A stretch of 43,527 nucleotides of DNA from positions 1 through 43,527 of the IMG/VR virus record IMGVR_UViG_3300032085_000150; one strand, given 5' to 3'. This stretch comes from a virus. Position numbers and translations under genes: made by a program. Positions 6,256 to 14,515 of the stretch are shown piece by piece (positions within the stretch are counted from its first letter, which is position 1; every line of letters begins with the position of its first letter). Under the pieces are notes generated by a model. It searched no databases. It had not been told where the DNA came from and saw only the letters and a list, made by a program, of their open reading frames with translations.

Positions 6256-6494
6256 TAATTTAACTCCTTATCTGTAGGAACAACGTGTAATATATTTCGT
6301 TCTTCCATATAGTTTTTCCAAAACATCAGGATTAGGGATGGATCATCCACCCCTACTAGTTCCTGACAACCTTGAGCGATCATCGTATCGGATATTACAC
6401 GAGCCAGTTCGTCTTGTCCTGACTCGTATAATGCCGACCAGACCATACCCAATACATCCGCGTCCAGCGTGTACTTTTGAGGGTTATCTGCCAT
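6255..6494 (-). CDS. Hypothetical protein (79 aa)
   Basis: Acidic, mostly helical protein without recognised motifs (MADNPQKYTLDADVLGMVWS start). The ATG shares one base with the stop of the DUF932 gene and its stop shares one with the next start, so it is a middle cistron of the 7528-5726 cassette. Confidence 0.6.
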   Translation of the reverse strand: MADNPQKYTLDADVLGMVWSALYESGQDELARVISDTMIAQGCQELVGVDDPSLILMFWKNYMEERNILHVVPTDKELN

Positions 6495-7528
6495 TAAGCC
6501 ACCTTTGCGTATTTAACAGCTAGGTCTAGGGCTTTCGCTTTACGATTAGCACCTGCTCCGAACCATGCACTATGTAACGCATTACCTTCGGTCTGAGACT
6601 CACGTAAATGGTCTTCAACGTAGGTTACTGCATTTAATGCACCCCACCACGTACCTTTAGATGAGGCTAGGTTTGCACCTGGCTGACGCTCAAGAGCATC
6701 AACAACTAATCTAGGGTAACTATTAAATTGCTCAATAAGAGGGGCTTGTTCGCCAATCTTTTTACCTTGAGCCTTTAACTCGGCTTCTTTTCTGTAGGCA
6801 GCAATCATATCTGGTTGATACAGCTCTCCTACAAAATCTAGGAAGTTAGAGTGTTTAGCTTTCTTCTTAGATAACAGCGTTGCTGCTTCTCTAAACTCAG
6901 TCATGCGTTCAGCAGATAAACCTAAGGCTTCTTCTGCAGTTTTCATAACGTCGTCGCCGAACTCTTTAACATGGGGCATACGGAAAGAGGCTGTTCCACC
7001 ATGCTGTAAAGCCATTGTAAGCGTATTATTACATACTACTCTAATGGGGGTAAGCTTGATAGTCATAGACCTTCCTACGATATGCGGTTGGTTTATAAGA
7101 AGATAACCTTTAATAAGGTCTTCGCCCGCTAACTCAAAGTCTTCGGATATTTTGGCTAAACCCCAAATTTCTCCGCCGTCTTTTAAGCTACCTGCAGTTT
7201 CCATAGTCATATGACCTGCCTCAGTAAAGCGTTTAAAGAACTTAAATACATCTTCATTTTGAATAGGGACGTAGTCTCTACCGCAATGGCTAAGTATTCG
7301 GTTATCAGAATCACGAACAATGTGGAAGGTACTCTCCGATTGGATAAGCCCTACATCTTCGCTCCATTCAGGCGCGTCTAGCGTATAACTAGGACGTTTA
7401 CTAACAGTCCAGTTAAGCTTTGCCGCTTCCTGCATTTGCAATGGCGTTAGGTCATTTGTAACCTCGACACCCAAACCGTGCCAAGGCTTATCGCCTGTCC
7501 AAGCCATTGTTTCTACTTCATGTGCCAT
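6494..7528 (-). CDS. DUF932 phage/plasmid-like protein
   Basis: At 344 aa, with the N-terminal pattern WTGDKPWHGLG, a central HIVRDSDNRILSHCGRDYVP segment and TPIRVVCNNTL, this matches the DUF932 / TIGR03299 family common in phages and plasmids. Biochemical function is not settled; it is often near replication and recombination genes, as here. It leads a cassette with the strong AGAAAGGAG ribosome site and the promoter-like element at 7586-7619. Confidence 0.9.
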   Translation of the reverse strand: MAHEVETMAWTGDKPWHGLGVEVTNDLTPLQMQEAAKLNWTVSKRPSYTLDAPEWSEDVGLIQSESTFHIVRDSDNRILSHCGRDYVPIQNEDVFKFFKRFTEAGHMTMETAGSLKDGGEIWGLAKISEDFELAGEDLIKGYLLINQPHIVGRSMTIKLTPIRVVCNNTLTMALQHGGTASFRMPHVKEFGDDVMKTAEEALGLSAERMTEFREAATLLSKKKAKHSNFLDFVGELYQPDMIAAYRKEAELKAQGKKIGEQAPLIEQFNSYPRLVVDALERQPGANLASSKGTWWGALNAVTYVEDHLRESQTEGNALHSAWFGAGANRKAKALDLAVKYAKVA

Positions 7529-7585
7529 ATATTTCTCCTTTCTAATTGTTGCACGTTAATGATCGTAGCTGTTACGCTACGCCTT

Positions 7586-7619
7586 ATATTAAAGCCTAAA
7601 CGCTTACGAGAGTAAAGCA
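7586..7619 (-). promoter_or_regulatory. TGCTTTACTC promoter element
   Basis: Minus-strand TTTACT (7616-7611), 19 bases, then TAATAT (7591-7586). The -35 side overlaps the last codons and stop of the VRR-NUC gene. Same TGCTTTACTC core as the other early cassettes; the long spacer makes the exact hexamers uncertain. Confidence 0.45.
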
Positions 7620-7993
7620 CTATAAAGAGCATCCCAGTCGTAAGGAATATTAAGAATTAAAAGACTGTCAGATTTATACCCACCTTTTACGAGTTCTTGA
7701 GCTCGTTCAATACCATCGACGTGAAAGAGTTTTATTTGATTGTTTTTGCGAGCGAGTACGAACACTTGACCACCATACATCGCACGTTTAGAAAGCCAAG
7801 CGACTTGCATAGGACGTAGAGTAAGTGAGTTACCTGAATGTATTTCTTTTAGTTCAATCCAGAACTCTTTGCCTTTAGCACAGCCGTTAACATCAGGTAC
7901 ACCTGCTCCTGTCATCCCTGTTTCGATACGTTGCCAATGTACCTTTTTTATATTGTCTCTAAGTAGAGCCCACAGATTTTTTTCTTTTGACAT
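7604..7993 (-). CDS. VRR-NUC type endonuclease (PD-(D/E)XK fold)
   Basis: The 129-aa protein shows TGAGVPDVNGCAKGKEFWIE, giving the catalytic Asp in GVPDVNG and the Glu-x-Lys in IELKE, then LRPMQVAWL with the conserved Gln. This is the small VRR-NUC / Holliday-junction-resolvase-like nuclease layout found in many phages. It probably processes branched or recombination DNA during replication. It overlaps the upstream gene by 35 bases and lies near PolA and helicases. Confidence 0.85.
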   Translation of the reverse strand: MSKEKNLWALLRDNIKKVHWQRIETGMTGAGVPDVNGCAKGKEFWIELKEIHSGNSLTLRPMQVAWLSKRAMYGGQVFVLARKNNQIKLFHVDGIERAQELVKGGYKSDSLLILNIPYDWDALYSALLS

Positions 7994-8600
7994 TATCTAA
8001 TATTTCTGAAGTTAATCTACCGCTCTTTGTTTTCATAGGAGTGATCGTAGTAAATCCTGGAGTTTGTAGTTCTGCTTCTGATGGTGCAGACTTTTTAAGT
8101 TTTTTACCTTGTTTTTGTTCATGATGTTCATTTAGTTGCCTTTCGAAACTATGGTATCGAATAGTCGGTAGTTCGGGAACTCCTACTTTCTTTCTATGAT
8201 AGTTTCTTAGAAGTTTTGCTTCCCAATAATTTCTACCACTGTATTTAGCGTTATGTCTTTTTTCATACCTAGCTTTTTGATACGAATATTCACTACGCAA
8301 AATCATATGTAAATCATCTGAGTCTTCTTGAATTTCACTGGTATATCCAAAATTAGCATCTACAGCACAATCTGAGTAGAGTTCTGCTTGACGAAGTATT
8401 TCAGGATCTACGTAATATTCTCCGTAGCTGTTTGGGACTTCTGTGAAACGATGTTCTGTAAGATTGGTTATACTGTAGGGATTTTTATTTTTATCGTATT
8501 GATTTTGTTGCTTACATTCTTTACTACAAAATAACTGAGTCTGTGTTTTTGTCACATACTCTGCCCCACAATACTCACATAACCTTTCTTCTTCGAACAT
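7959..8600 (-). CDS. Zinc-ribbon protein of unknown function (213 aa)
   Basis: Begins MFEEERLCEYCGAEY and has a second pair CSKEC 17 residues later, forming a CxxC/CxxxC treble-clef or ribbon. The rest is basic, Tyr- and His-rich (YHRKKVGVPELP), and ends in a Lys-rich tail. An ATG 15 bases upstream is possible, but the chosen one overlaps the previous stop as TAATG, the rule in this operon. An HNH-type fold is conceivable but no clear HNH catalytic signature is seen. Function not assigned. Confidence 0.7.
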   Translation of the reverse strand: MFEEERLCEYCGAEYVTKTQTQLFCSKECKQQNQYDKNKNPYSITNLTEHRFTEVPNSYGEYYVDPEILRQAELYSDCAVDANFGYTSEIQEDSDDLHMILRSEYSYQKARYEKRHNAKYSGRNYWEAKLLRNYHRKKVGVPELPTIRYHSFERQLNEHHEQKQGKKLKKSAPSEAELQTPGFTTITPMKTKSGRLTSEILDNVKRKKSVGST

Positions 8601-8944
8601 TAGAACATATCCCATCCTGTATGTGGTGCAACTTTTTTATTATTGCCTATCACTTTAATTTTATTATTTTCCAACCATTCATTAAAAGCTAATCGAGTTT
8701 GTTCTTTATCTCTATAAGTAGAGTAGAGTTCAGACCATTTATCTCTAGCAAGTTTTACTCCGTAATAATAATCTCCGTTACCGAGTTTGCATCTAGTGAT
8801 GATCTGCCACATACGTTGTTTAGTTACCTCGTACTCTTCTCCTAATTCAGATAGAGTAAGTGCTTCTTCTGATAACCATTTATCGTAAATAGACCTGTAT
8901 CGTATTGAGTTTTCGTCAGCTTTTTGTTTTGAGATTCCTCTCAT
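8600..8944 (-). CDS. HTH protein resembling sigma factor region 4
   Basis: Residues about 28-55 (TLSELGEEYEVTKQRMWQII) closely resemble the helix-turn-helix of sigma70 region 4, where an E-L-G-x-x-x-x-V-T-x-x-R-x-x-Q-I pattern reads the -35 box. The rest is helical and basic. The protein is too short for a full sigma factor. It may be a DNA-binding regulator or sigma-like appropriator. It lies immediately downstream of polA (TAATG overlap), so it is likely made with replication proteins. Confidence 0.65.
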   Translation of the reverse strand: MRGISKQKADENSIRYRSIYDKWLSEEALTLSELGEEYEVTKQRMWQIITRCKLGNGDYYYGVKLARDKWSELYSTYRDKEQTRLAFNEWLENNKIKVIGNNKKVAPHTGWDMF

Positions 8945-10803
8945 TAAATTTCCTCCGTTGATCCCCAGTTTGGACCGAGTTCAGTATCTACTACAAGGGG
9001 AACAGCAAGTTCGACACAGTTTTCCATTATTCTTGAAACTGTTGCTGCTTGTTCATTATCATGTATAGATATGTCCACCTCATCGTGAACTTGTACGTGG
9101 GGAACTATTCCTTCTTCCCACAGTCCGAGCATAGCTAATTTTGTCATATCAGCTGCCGAACCTTGAATCAGTCTATTAAGGGCTTTATATGTATAAGACC
9201 TTTTTAAAACGTCTCCGTATTTTTCTCTAGCTTCTTCCAATGGCAACGGTAAGCTTTTATCGTACTTATGTTCCCATAGGTCGAAGTGACACCTTCTTCC
9301 CGCAAGTGTTTTTATATATCCTCTATCCATAGCGACCCGAGCACATTGATCTTGTAATCCTTTAATAAACGGCACTTTTTCATGGTATTGAGCAAGTAGA
9401 ACTTCTGCTTCTGAATCGTTTAATCCTAGTTCTTTTACAAGTTTAGCTTTACCCATTCCATAACTAAGTCCTAGATTAATATTTTTAGCCTGTTTACGGG
9501 GTATTTTAGCCATATCCGCCACTATCTGGTGGAAGTCCGCGTTCTTATCCCTATAGGCGGTTACGGCATCTTTAGCCCCTACCAAACCCATCTTATTAGC
9601 GTAATGTACGGTAAGTCTAGGTTCTTGTTGTGAGTAATCGAACACACCCCACTGACAACCTTCTTCTGGAATAAATAAAGAACGAATTAGATTACCTATC
9701 TCTGGATCACGGGCAGGCACTTGTTGTAGATTAGGGTTGCTGTAACTAAAACGACCGCTAACCGTACCACCTGAGTCGTTACGTAACGGATGTGCTTCTG
9801 CATGTATTCTTCCGTTAACCGCGTGTTCTGATATCATCTTTTCAATAAATGTAGTCCTAGCTTTGTTAAGTTTCCTAGCTTGTACTATCATCTTAGGTAG
9901 CTCGTGTTCGTGACCCTCAAGCCATTGCCTTTGGAAACTAGCCATACCTTTTTCTGTTCTAGGATAAGGTAGATTGTTTTTATCGAATACTTTTTGTAAA
10001 GAAGCATTAGCCCAGAGGTTTACATCTTCACCGTACTTTCTTTTAATTTCTACTAATAGTTTTTGTTCTTTGAGCGATAAGTCTTTACTTATATCTTCTG
10101 CTCTTTGTTCATCTACGCGGACACCTCTCCAACGCATCTCGATCAATAAAGGGATTAATTTACATTCTAAGTCGTAGATTGCTTCTAATCCTTGTTCTTG
10201 TAATTCTATTTTTAATTTTTCATACAGCTTTAATGTCAAAGCAGCATCTTGTTCTCCATATGGTCCGACATATTTAGAATTAAGTTTATACATTTCGGAC
10301 TTAGGATTTATTCCCCATGCTAAGGCAGCATCTTGCAGCAACGATTCGTCCTTCTTTTCCCCACAATATAGATGTCCTAATGAATCAAGAGAGTAAGAGT
10401 ATCGGTTCTCATCTACGATTGGAGCAGCAAACATAGTATCAAGGATTTTACCCTTTACGTCCACTCCTTCTCTTCTCAACCATCCAACATCATAAAGTGC
10501 GTTATGGAAGATTACTTCTCTCTTCGTAGAAGATAGAGTATTTTTCACCCACCGCAAAACAACTGCCTCATCAAGGTTGCCACCGCCTTCATGACGAATC
10601 GGAAAGTAACCTTTCCAATCTTTAGTGGCAACACCCACTCCTACCACATGACCACGATTCGAAGCCCATCCTGGACCTGAAGTTAATAAGTGTGGATCAT
10701 ATGTTTCTAAATCTATAGCTATACGTTCGTTATCTGCAAATTTAGGAAAGATTTCTGGTATAGACCAGTTACTTTCAGGAGCGAATATTGGAGATTGTTG
10801 CAT
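8944..10803 (-). CDS. polA: DNA polymerase I family (PolA) with 3'-5' exonuclease
   Basis: Replicative phage PolA, 619 aa, without the 5'-3' exonuclease domain. Proofreading motifs are intact: IDLETYDP (Exo I), HNALYDVGWL (Exo II) and YGEQDAALT (Exo III). Polymerase motif A is FDYSQQEPR, motif B RKQAKNINLGLSYG, and motif C VQVHDEVD. The residue matching E. coli Phe762 is Leu444 here (codon CTA, 9472-9474). Thumb and finger lengths look normal. It is cotranscribed with the HTH protein downstream and a small Lys-rich protein upstream, close to ThyA and primase genes. Confidence 0.97.
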   Translation of the reverse strand: MQQSPIFAPESNWSIPEIFPKFADNERIAIDLETYDPHLLTSGPGWASNRGHVVGVGVATKDWKGYFPIRHEGGGNLDEAVVLRWVKNTLSSTKREVIFHNALYDVGWLRREGVDVKGKILDTMFAAPIVDENRYSYSLDSLGHLYCGEKKDESLLQDAALAWGINPKSEMYKLNSKYVGPYGEQDAALTLKLYEKLKIELQEQGLEAIYDLECKLIPLLIEMRWRGVRVDEQRAEDISKDLSLKEQKLLVEIKRKYGEDVNLWANASLQKVFDKNNLPYPRTEKGMASFQRQWLEGHEHELPKMIVQARKLNKARTTFIEKMISEHAVNGRIHAEAHPLRNDSGGTVSGRFSYSNPNLQQVPARDPEIGNLIRSLFIPEEGCQWGVFDYSQQEPRLTVHYANKMGLVGAKDAVTAYRDKNADFHQIVADMAKIPRKQAKNINLGLSYGMGKAKLVKELGLNDSEAEVLLAQYHEKVPFIKGLQDQCARVAMDRGYIKTLAGRRCHFDLWEHKYDKSLPLPLEEAREKYGDVLKRSYTYKALNRLIQGSAADMTKLAMLGLWEEGIVPHVQVHDEVDISIHDNEQAATVSRIMENCVELAVPLVVDTELGPNWGSTEEI

Positions 10804-11132
10804 TATTTCTTTTTCTTCCTAATGACTTTTACAGTCTTTTTCTTAGGCTTTGGTGATTTACCACCTTCCCAAGCTTCATTAACATCAGGTGTAGATTTAT
10901 CGTCTGACTTATAAGTTCCTTTATTAGTCCGAGCCCTTTTAGGAACTTCTTTAACGATATCAGCTTCTTCGAACTTTTCGAGTTCTACCGTTGCTTCTTC
11001 CATCTTTTGAGAAATAATATCCTCTTTTTTATTATCTTGTGACAAGATTTCTTTAGCTTGTTCAAAAGGGCTTTTACCCTCTGAGTCAGCTACTATTGGT
11101 TTTGTTCTTCTGAACCAGTTGAACCATCCCAT
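10803..11132 (-). CDS. Charged protein with Lys-rich tail (109 aa)
   Basis: Starts MGWFNWFRRTKPIVAD, acidic in the middle and strongly basic at the end (KPKKKTVKVIRKKKK). A GGAGGAAGAGTC ribosome site precedes the ATG, which lies inside the previous gene (40-base overlap, different frame). No family recognised. A basic tail next to polA suggests DNA contact, as inference. Confidence 0.65.
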   Translation of the reverse strand: MGWFNWFRRTKPIVADSEGKSPFEQAKEILSQDNKKEDIISQKMEEATVELEKFEEADIVKEVPKRARTNKGTYKSDDKSTPDVNEAWEGGKSPKPKKKTVKVIRKKKK

Positions 11133-11452
11133 GACTCTTCCTCCGTGTCTTCGTTATTAATATCACCTGAGTTATCGAGAATAAACTCCTCGACAAGTAT
11201 CAGATACCTACGCAAATCTCGTATATCATCGAGTAGACCAGCTTCGCCTTTATAGACTTCGCCTGCCTCAAATATATCCCACCCGTGCTTTTCAGCTTGG
11301 TGCTCGATCCTATCGAACTTACGTGCCAACATCATAAAAGCACCCACGCCACCGCGTCGTCTCCATGAATTCCCATAAGACTCTTCAGCTTTTTTAAGCG
11401 CTTGTAAGTCTAATTGCGCTATATCGCGCATACTTTCCCACTTATTATCCAT
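11093..11452 (-). CDS. Conserved phage protein with GGVGAFMMLARK motif (119 aa)
   Basis: The core SWRRRGGVGAFMMLARKFDR matches a family of small phage proteins often found near thymidylate synthase and polymerase genes; no function is established to my knowledge. I choose the ATG at 11450-11452 because AAGGAGG sits seven bases upstream; an upstream extension of 19 codons would run into thyA. The C-terminal third is very acidic and Gly/Asn-rich (DNSGDINNEDTEEES). Confidence 0.75.
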   Translation of the reverse strand: MDNKWESMRDIAQLDLQALKKAEESYGNSWRRRGGVGAFMMLARKFDRIEHQAEKHGWDIFEAGEVYKGEAGLLDDIRDLRRYLILVEEFILDNSGDINNEDTEEESWDGSTGSEEQNQ

Positions 11453-12488
11453 TGTTTCCTCCTTCGTTATTAAGTGTCCAAGATAAATCTCTCTTTTTAA
11501 TCCAATCAAAACAAGCTGTCATCCAGTCGTTTGGTAGAATTTTCATAACTTCTCGATATGCTTGTATGTAATCTTTGTTTTTATGTGCGTTAAACGTCCT
11601 TACCATGGGTAATGCTATATCTACAAAAGCAGCATTTTCCCACCCGTCTTGATATAAATCTATATCCTCAGGAGGCATATTAAAGAATCGATCTAACTCC
11701 CGATCAAAAGTTTTAGGGTTAGTTATAAAGTTGGTATATACGATCCCTTCTAGCGTATCGTAAGGGTTCTTTAAATTAGAATAAGTCCATGGGTCTATTT
11801 CTAAACCTTTTACCCTTTCCCATACTTCGTTATGGTATACGTGAAAACTATCACTAATTTGTCTATATGTTCCTATTTCGACTTCAAGATGTCCTGCGAT
11901 ATATTCTTGTAACATAGACATATGAACTGCGTTAGCACCGTAAGCTCCCCAAAGCATATCGTTAGAACGATTACAAACAGTCATATGTAGTTTTTTATCC
12001 CGTATCTTAAAATAGATATTCGTATTACATGGCACGTCTTTACTAGCTCGTGCAAGGTCTTTATTAGCATCCCACATCTGTAATACGCATCGTCTTTCGT
12101 CTTGGTTTTTACGTAACATATCAATAACCATAGTAATTTGGTCTTTATGAAAATAATCTCTCCATCGCCAACCGTAGGCTCCCCATAGAGTTTCTCCGTC
12201 GTCAGAAAAGTTCTCCATAGATTTAACATATCGAGTTAATGGCGCTAAATCTTTACGACCTGCCAACATCCATAAGCCCTCTATAAAATGAAAAAATGGA
12301 TTAGCGTCTCGTATCTTAAGAAGCAATACTCTTTCCCATGGTTTTTCATATACTGTTGTTACAGGTTCTAATGCCTCGTAAGTTGTTCCGTTCCTGCTTT
12401 CTTGTTCACGAAAGTTACGAGGGTCTTGGAATAAATCTAATCCCAATAGTAGAGCGTCGTTTACGTTTCTTGCTCGAATTACTTTCAT
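11445..12488 (-). CDS. Thymidylate synthase-family enzyme (ThyA homologue)
   Basis: Folate-dependent pyrimidine C5 methylase or hydroxymethylase acting on dUMP. The 347-aa protein shows DERRCVLQMWD, the catalytic Cys in DVPCNT, RSNDMLWGAYGANAVHMSML (aligning with ThyA RSxDxFLGxPFNIA), and DSFHVYHNEV. The Asn of GAYGAN occupies the ThyA Asn position that favours dUMP over dCMP. The PCNT and GAYGAN variants differ from housekeeping ThyA. Next to a thymine-hypermodification-type gene, it could be a dUMP hydroxymethylase; sequence alone does not decide. Overlaps the 73-aa gene by ATGA. Confidence 0.9.
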   Translation of the reverse strand: MKVIRARNVNDALLLGLDLFQDPRNFREQESRNGTTYEALEPVTTVYEKPWERVLLLKIRDANPFFHFIEGLWMLAGRKDLAPLTRYVKSMENFSDDGETLWGAYGWRWRDYFHKDQITMVIDMLRKNQDERRCVLQMWDANKDLARASKDVPCNTNIYFKIRDKKLHMTVCNRSNDMLWGAYGANAVHMSMLQEYIAGHLEVEIGTYRQISDSFHVYHNEVWERVKGLEIDPWTYSNLKNPYDTLEGIVYTNFITNPKTFDRELDRFFNMPPEDIDLYQDGWENAAFVDIALPMVRTFNAHKNKDYIQAYREVMKILPNDWMTACFDWIKKRDLSWTLNNEGGNNG

Positions 12489-12706
12489 ATCGTATCTTGG
12501 TATGCGCTTGTTATTTCGTTAATTAGGAAATGTAATTGTTCGTCTGTAAGTTGTGGTAGTTTCTTTTTTAAGAAACCTAAAGCCATTTCGTAGCTTGCAG
12601 GTACTTTTAAAAAGAAAGCCACCTCTAAAAACTGTGTGTAATATATATCTACTACATCCCCGTATTGTTCTAATAAATCTATAGCTATATCTTTATATCC
12701 GCTCAT
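12485..12706 (-). CDS. Hypothetical helical protein (73 aa)
   Basis: Small helical protein with hydrophobic segment (TQFLEVAFFLKVPASYEMA) and acidic flanks; probably soluble. It begins after AGAAAGGAGAAAAG and overlaps thyA. No family recognised. The position between the hypermodification-type gene and thyA suggests a linked role, without direct evidence. Confidence 0.6.
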   Translation of the reverse strand: MSGYKDIAIDLLEQYGDVVDIYYTQFLEVAFFLKVPASYEMALGFLKKKLPQLTDEQLHFLINEITSAYQDTI

Positions 12707-12718
12707 CTTTTCTCCTTT

Positions 12719-13603
12719 CTATATTTCTTCTACCAAAGGTAGATCTTCGTTATACTTATATACACTTCGTGTTCTTCCCTCTTCATTTAGAATTCTAGAG
12801 TATTTATCAAATTCACAAAGTCCTCCTTCTATCTCTCTCATTTCAAACTTATCTAAATCGATTAAGTTAGGGTTGAGTTTTTCACGAGATATTTCCCATA
12901 AGTTTCTCATTTCTTCGTTCCACGGGTGACTGCGTTTACAGAACCCAAGTTCTCTGCCCGCGAGCCTATTAAGTCCCCGCATGGCTCCTGGACCAGCATT
13001 AGCCCAAGTTAGTATATCTTCAGCATCTCGTAATAAATAAGTATGTCTTAAATCCGTTATGACCTCATAAGCCATGAATGGACCCATGTACGGATAATCT
13101 CTTAATATGTTCCAAGATTTTTCTAATGAATTAGTCGCGAGTATTTTTTCTACTAGCTTTTCTCTATCTCCCCACATATGGGATATACATTCAGCCACCC
13201 CTGTTACTTTATCCATGCGGTTAGGTGTCTTAACAATATAAGCACCTGTTACCCATTTATTTTGTTTTGTTATTTCTTCGATAGCTTTCTTTCTATCCCA
13301 CTCTAGGTGTAGTTTATTCTTTACTAAAGTCCTTCCTGTTTCTATGTAATTAAACCAACGGAAGATTACCGTAGCCATTAATACCTCAGGGTCGTCTCGG
13401 TAAGGGTCTCGGATATGAGTTCTAAACCAACGTGTTGTTCTATCATCTTCTCGAAAGACTTGACAAAACTTAAACTTTTGTAAGATAGAATCATCCGTCC
13501 AAGGTGGTGGTTTTTGTTCTACTTCTTTATTTAAACGAATAGTTTCCCGTTCGTGTATCCAATAAAAGTAGGTATCGAGTCTTTCTCGTAGTTCGTGAAT
13601 CAC
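12719..13603 (-). CDS. HMUDK_hel / AGPT-PPlase-type protein (thymine hypermodification)
   Basis: The segment PPPWTDDSILQKFKFCQVFR, then EDDRTTRWFRTHIR and LMATVIFRWFNYIETG, matches the helical family described from phage thymine-hypermodification loci (5-hmdU DNA kinase helical domain and alpha-glutamyl/putrescinyl thymine pyrophosphorylases, related to HhH DNA glycosylases). Full length is 294 aa; there is no P-loop kinase domain, so it would be the helical part alone. The start is GTG overlapping the upstream stop (GTGA). It lies in a cluster with a SAM methyltransferase and the ThyA homologue. Enzymatic role is inferred from family. Confidence 0.72.
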   Translation of the reverse strand: MIHELRERLDTYFYWIHERETIRLNKEVEQKPPPWTDDSILQKFKFCQVFREDDRTTRWFRTHIRDPYRDDPEVLMATVIFRWFNYIETGRTLVKNKLHLEWDRKKAIEEITKQNKWVTGAYIVKTPNRMDKVTGVAECISHMWGDREKLVEKILATNSLEKSWNILRDYPYMGPFMAYEVITDLRHTYLLRDAEDILTWANAGPGAMRGLNRLAGRELGFCKRSHPWNEEMRNLWEISREKLNPNLIDLDKFEMREIEGGLCEFDKYSRILNEEGRTRSVYKYNEDLPLVEEI

Positions 13604-14451
13604 TTCTTAACGAGCCTCCACGCGCAGTTGTTTGCTATCTCTGGATAGAATACAGCTGCCGCCATTCTTAAAAACTGTTTACCGAAACGTTCTTGTAACA
13701 TTAAAAGTTGTTCTATGCTCCACCCTCTAGCATTCATTTCAGTTACTTGAGACATAGCTTTCTTTAATTTAGGCATTTGCATAAACGTACCTGTTACTGC
13801 TTCTATACGGAAGTTTCTTTCTAGTTCTTCTTTTAATTCTTGAAAACCCCATTCGTAGACATGATCCTCGGGCAACTTATCGTTAGAGCCGTCATGGTTG
13901 GGTGTTGATATATAAGCGATAGCATCAGGTCTCATAACCCTTGCAGCTTCATCAAGCCATGGTGGAACAAATTCTCTACCCATGTGTTCTATAACTTCAG
14001 TAGACCAAAAGAAATCTATACTTTCGTCAGGTATATCTAATATCGGATTAGTTGTTAAATCTTGTATACGTATTTCGCCATTGAAATTCTTAAACCAAGT
14101 AGAATCTTTTAGTTCTCCACCGCCGTTAGACCAGAACCTATTATCTAGTTCACAGGCAGGATCAATATCGTATCCTTTATACGAACTAATAATATCAGAC
14201 TTTTTTACGACGTACGCTTTATAAAGCACACGTAAAGACCAACACTCACCACAACCTATTTCTAAGGTATCTAATGGTCTGCCTAACAATTTAGCCTCTT
14301 CTATAGCAAGACTCGCAATTTTATCGAATCGACTCATATGAGCTAATTCATCAGGTCTCCAGTTTCCTAGGACTCCTGCAGAAGCTAAATCCATACGAGT
14401 ATTTTTGCTATCGTTTTCATTAACTTTTAATTTTTTTCTTATAGATGACAT
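13600..14451 (-). CDS. SAM-dependent methyltransferase, class I
   Basis: Rossmann methyltransferase with motif I DTLEIGCGECWSLRV, motif II YKGYDIDPAC, and IDFFWSTEVIEHMGREFVPP followed by ARVMRPDAIAYISTPNHDG, the layout of Methyltransf_11/25 small-molecule or protein methylases. No DPPY or NPPY motif of adenine DNA methylases and no PC motif of cytosine methylases is seen, so DNA methylation is not directly supported. It leads the 14451-11093 cassette after AGAAAGGAG and the element at 14479-14509. Confidence 0.88.
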   Translation of the reverse strand: MSSIRKKLKVNENDSKNTRMDLASAGVLGNWRPDELAHMSRFDKIASLAIEEAKLLGRPLDTLEIGCGECWSLRVLYKAYVVKKSDIISSYKGYDIDPACELDNRFWSNGGGELKDSTWFKNFNGEIRIQDLTTNPILDIPDESIDFFWSTEVIEHMGREFVPPWLDEAARVMRPDAIAYISTPNHDGSNDKLPEDHVYEWGFQELKEELERNFRIEAVTGTFMQMPKLKKAMSQVTEMNARGWSIEQLLMLQERFGKQFLRMAAAVFYPEIANNCAWRLVKK

Positions 14452-14478
14452 ATTTTCTCCTTTCTTTTAACAGATTTA

Positions 14479-14509
14479 ATTATCCTTTACTTTTATGTGC
14501 AAAGTAAAG
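14479..14509 (-). promoter_or_regulatory. Promoter with CTTTACTT/AAGTAAAG dyad
   Basis: Minus strand reads TTACTT (14507-14502), 17 bases, then GATAAT (14484-14479), just after the helicase stop. CTTTACTT (14485-14492) and AAGTAAAG (14502-14509) also form an inverted repeat with a nine-base gap. It precedes the methyltransferase gene. Confidence 0.5.
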
Positions 14510-14515
14510 AAGTTT

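Noticed and set aside
8944-10803. DnaJ-like insert in PolA, as reported for some marine podoviruses
   Set aside because: No CxxCxGxG repeats; the polymerase is an uninterrupted exo-pol protein.
13600-14451. DNA adenine or cytosine methyltransferase
   Set aside because: Rossmann SAM fold is clear but target-recognition motifs (D/N-PP-Y/F, PC) are missing.
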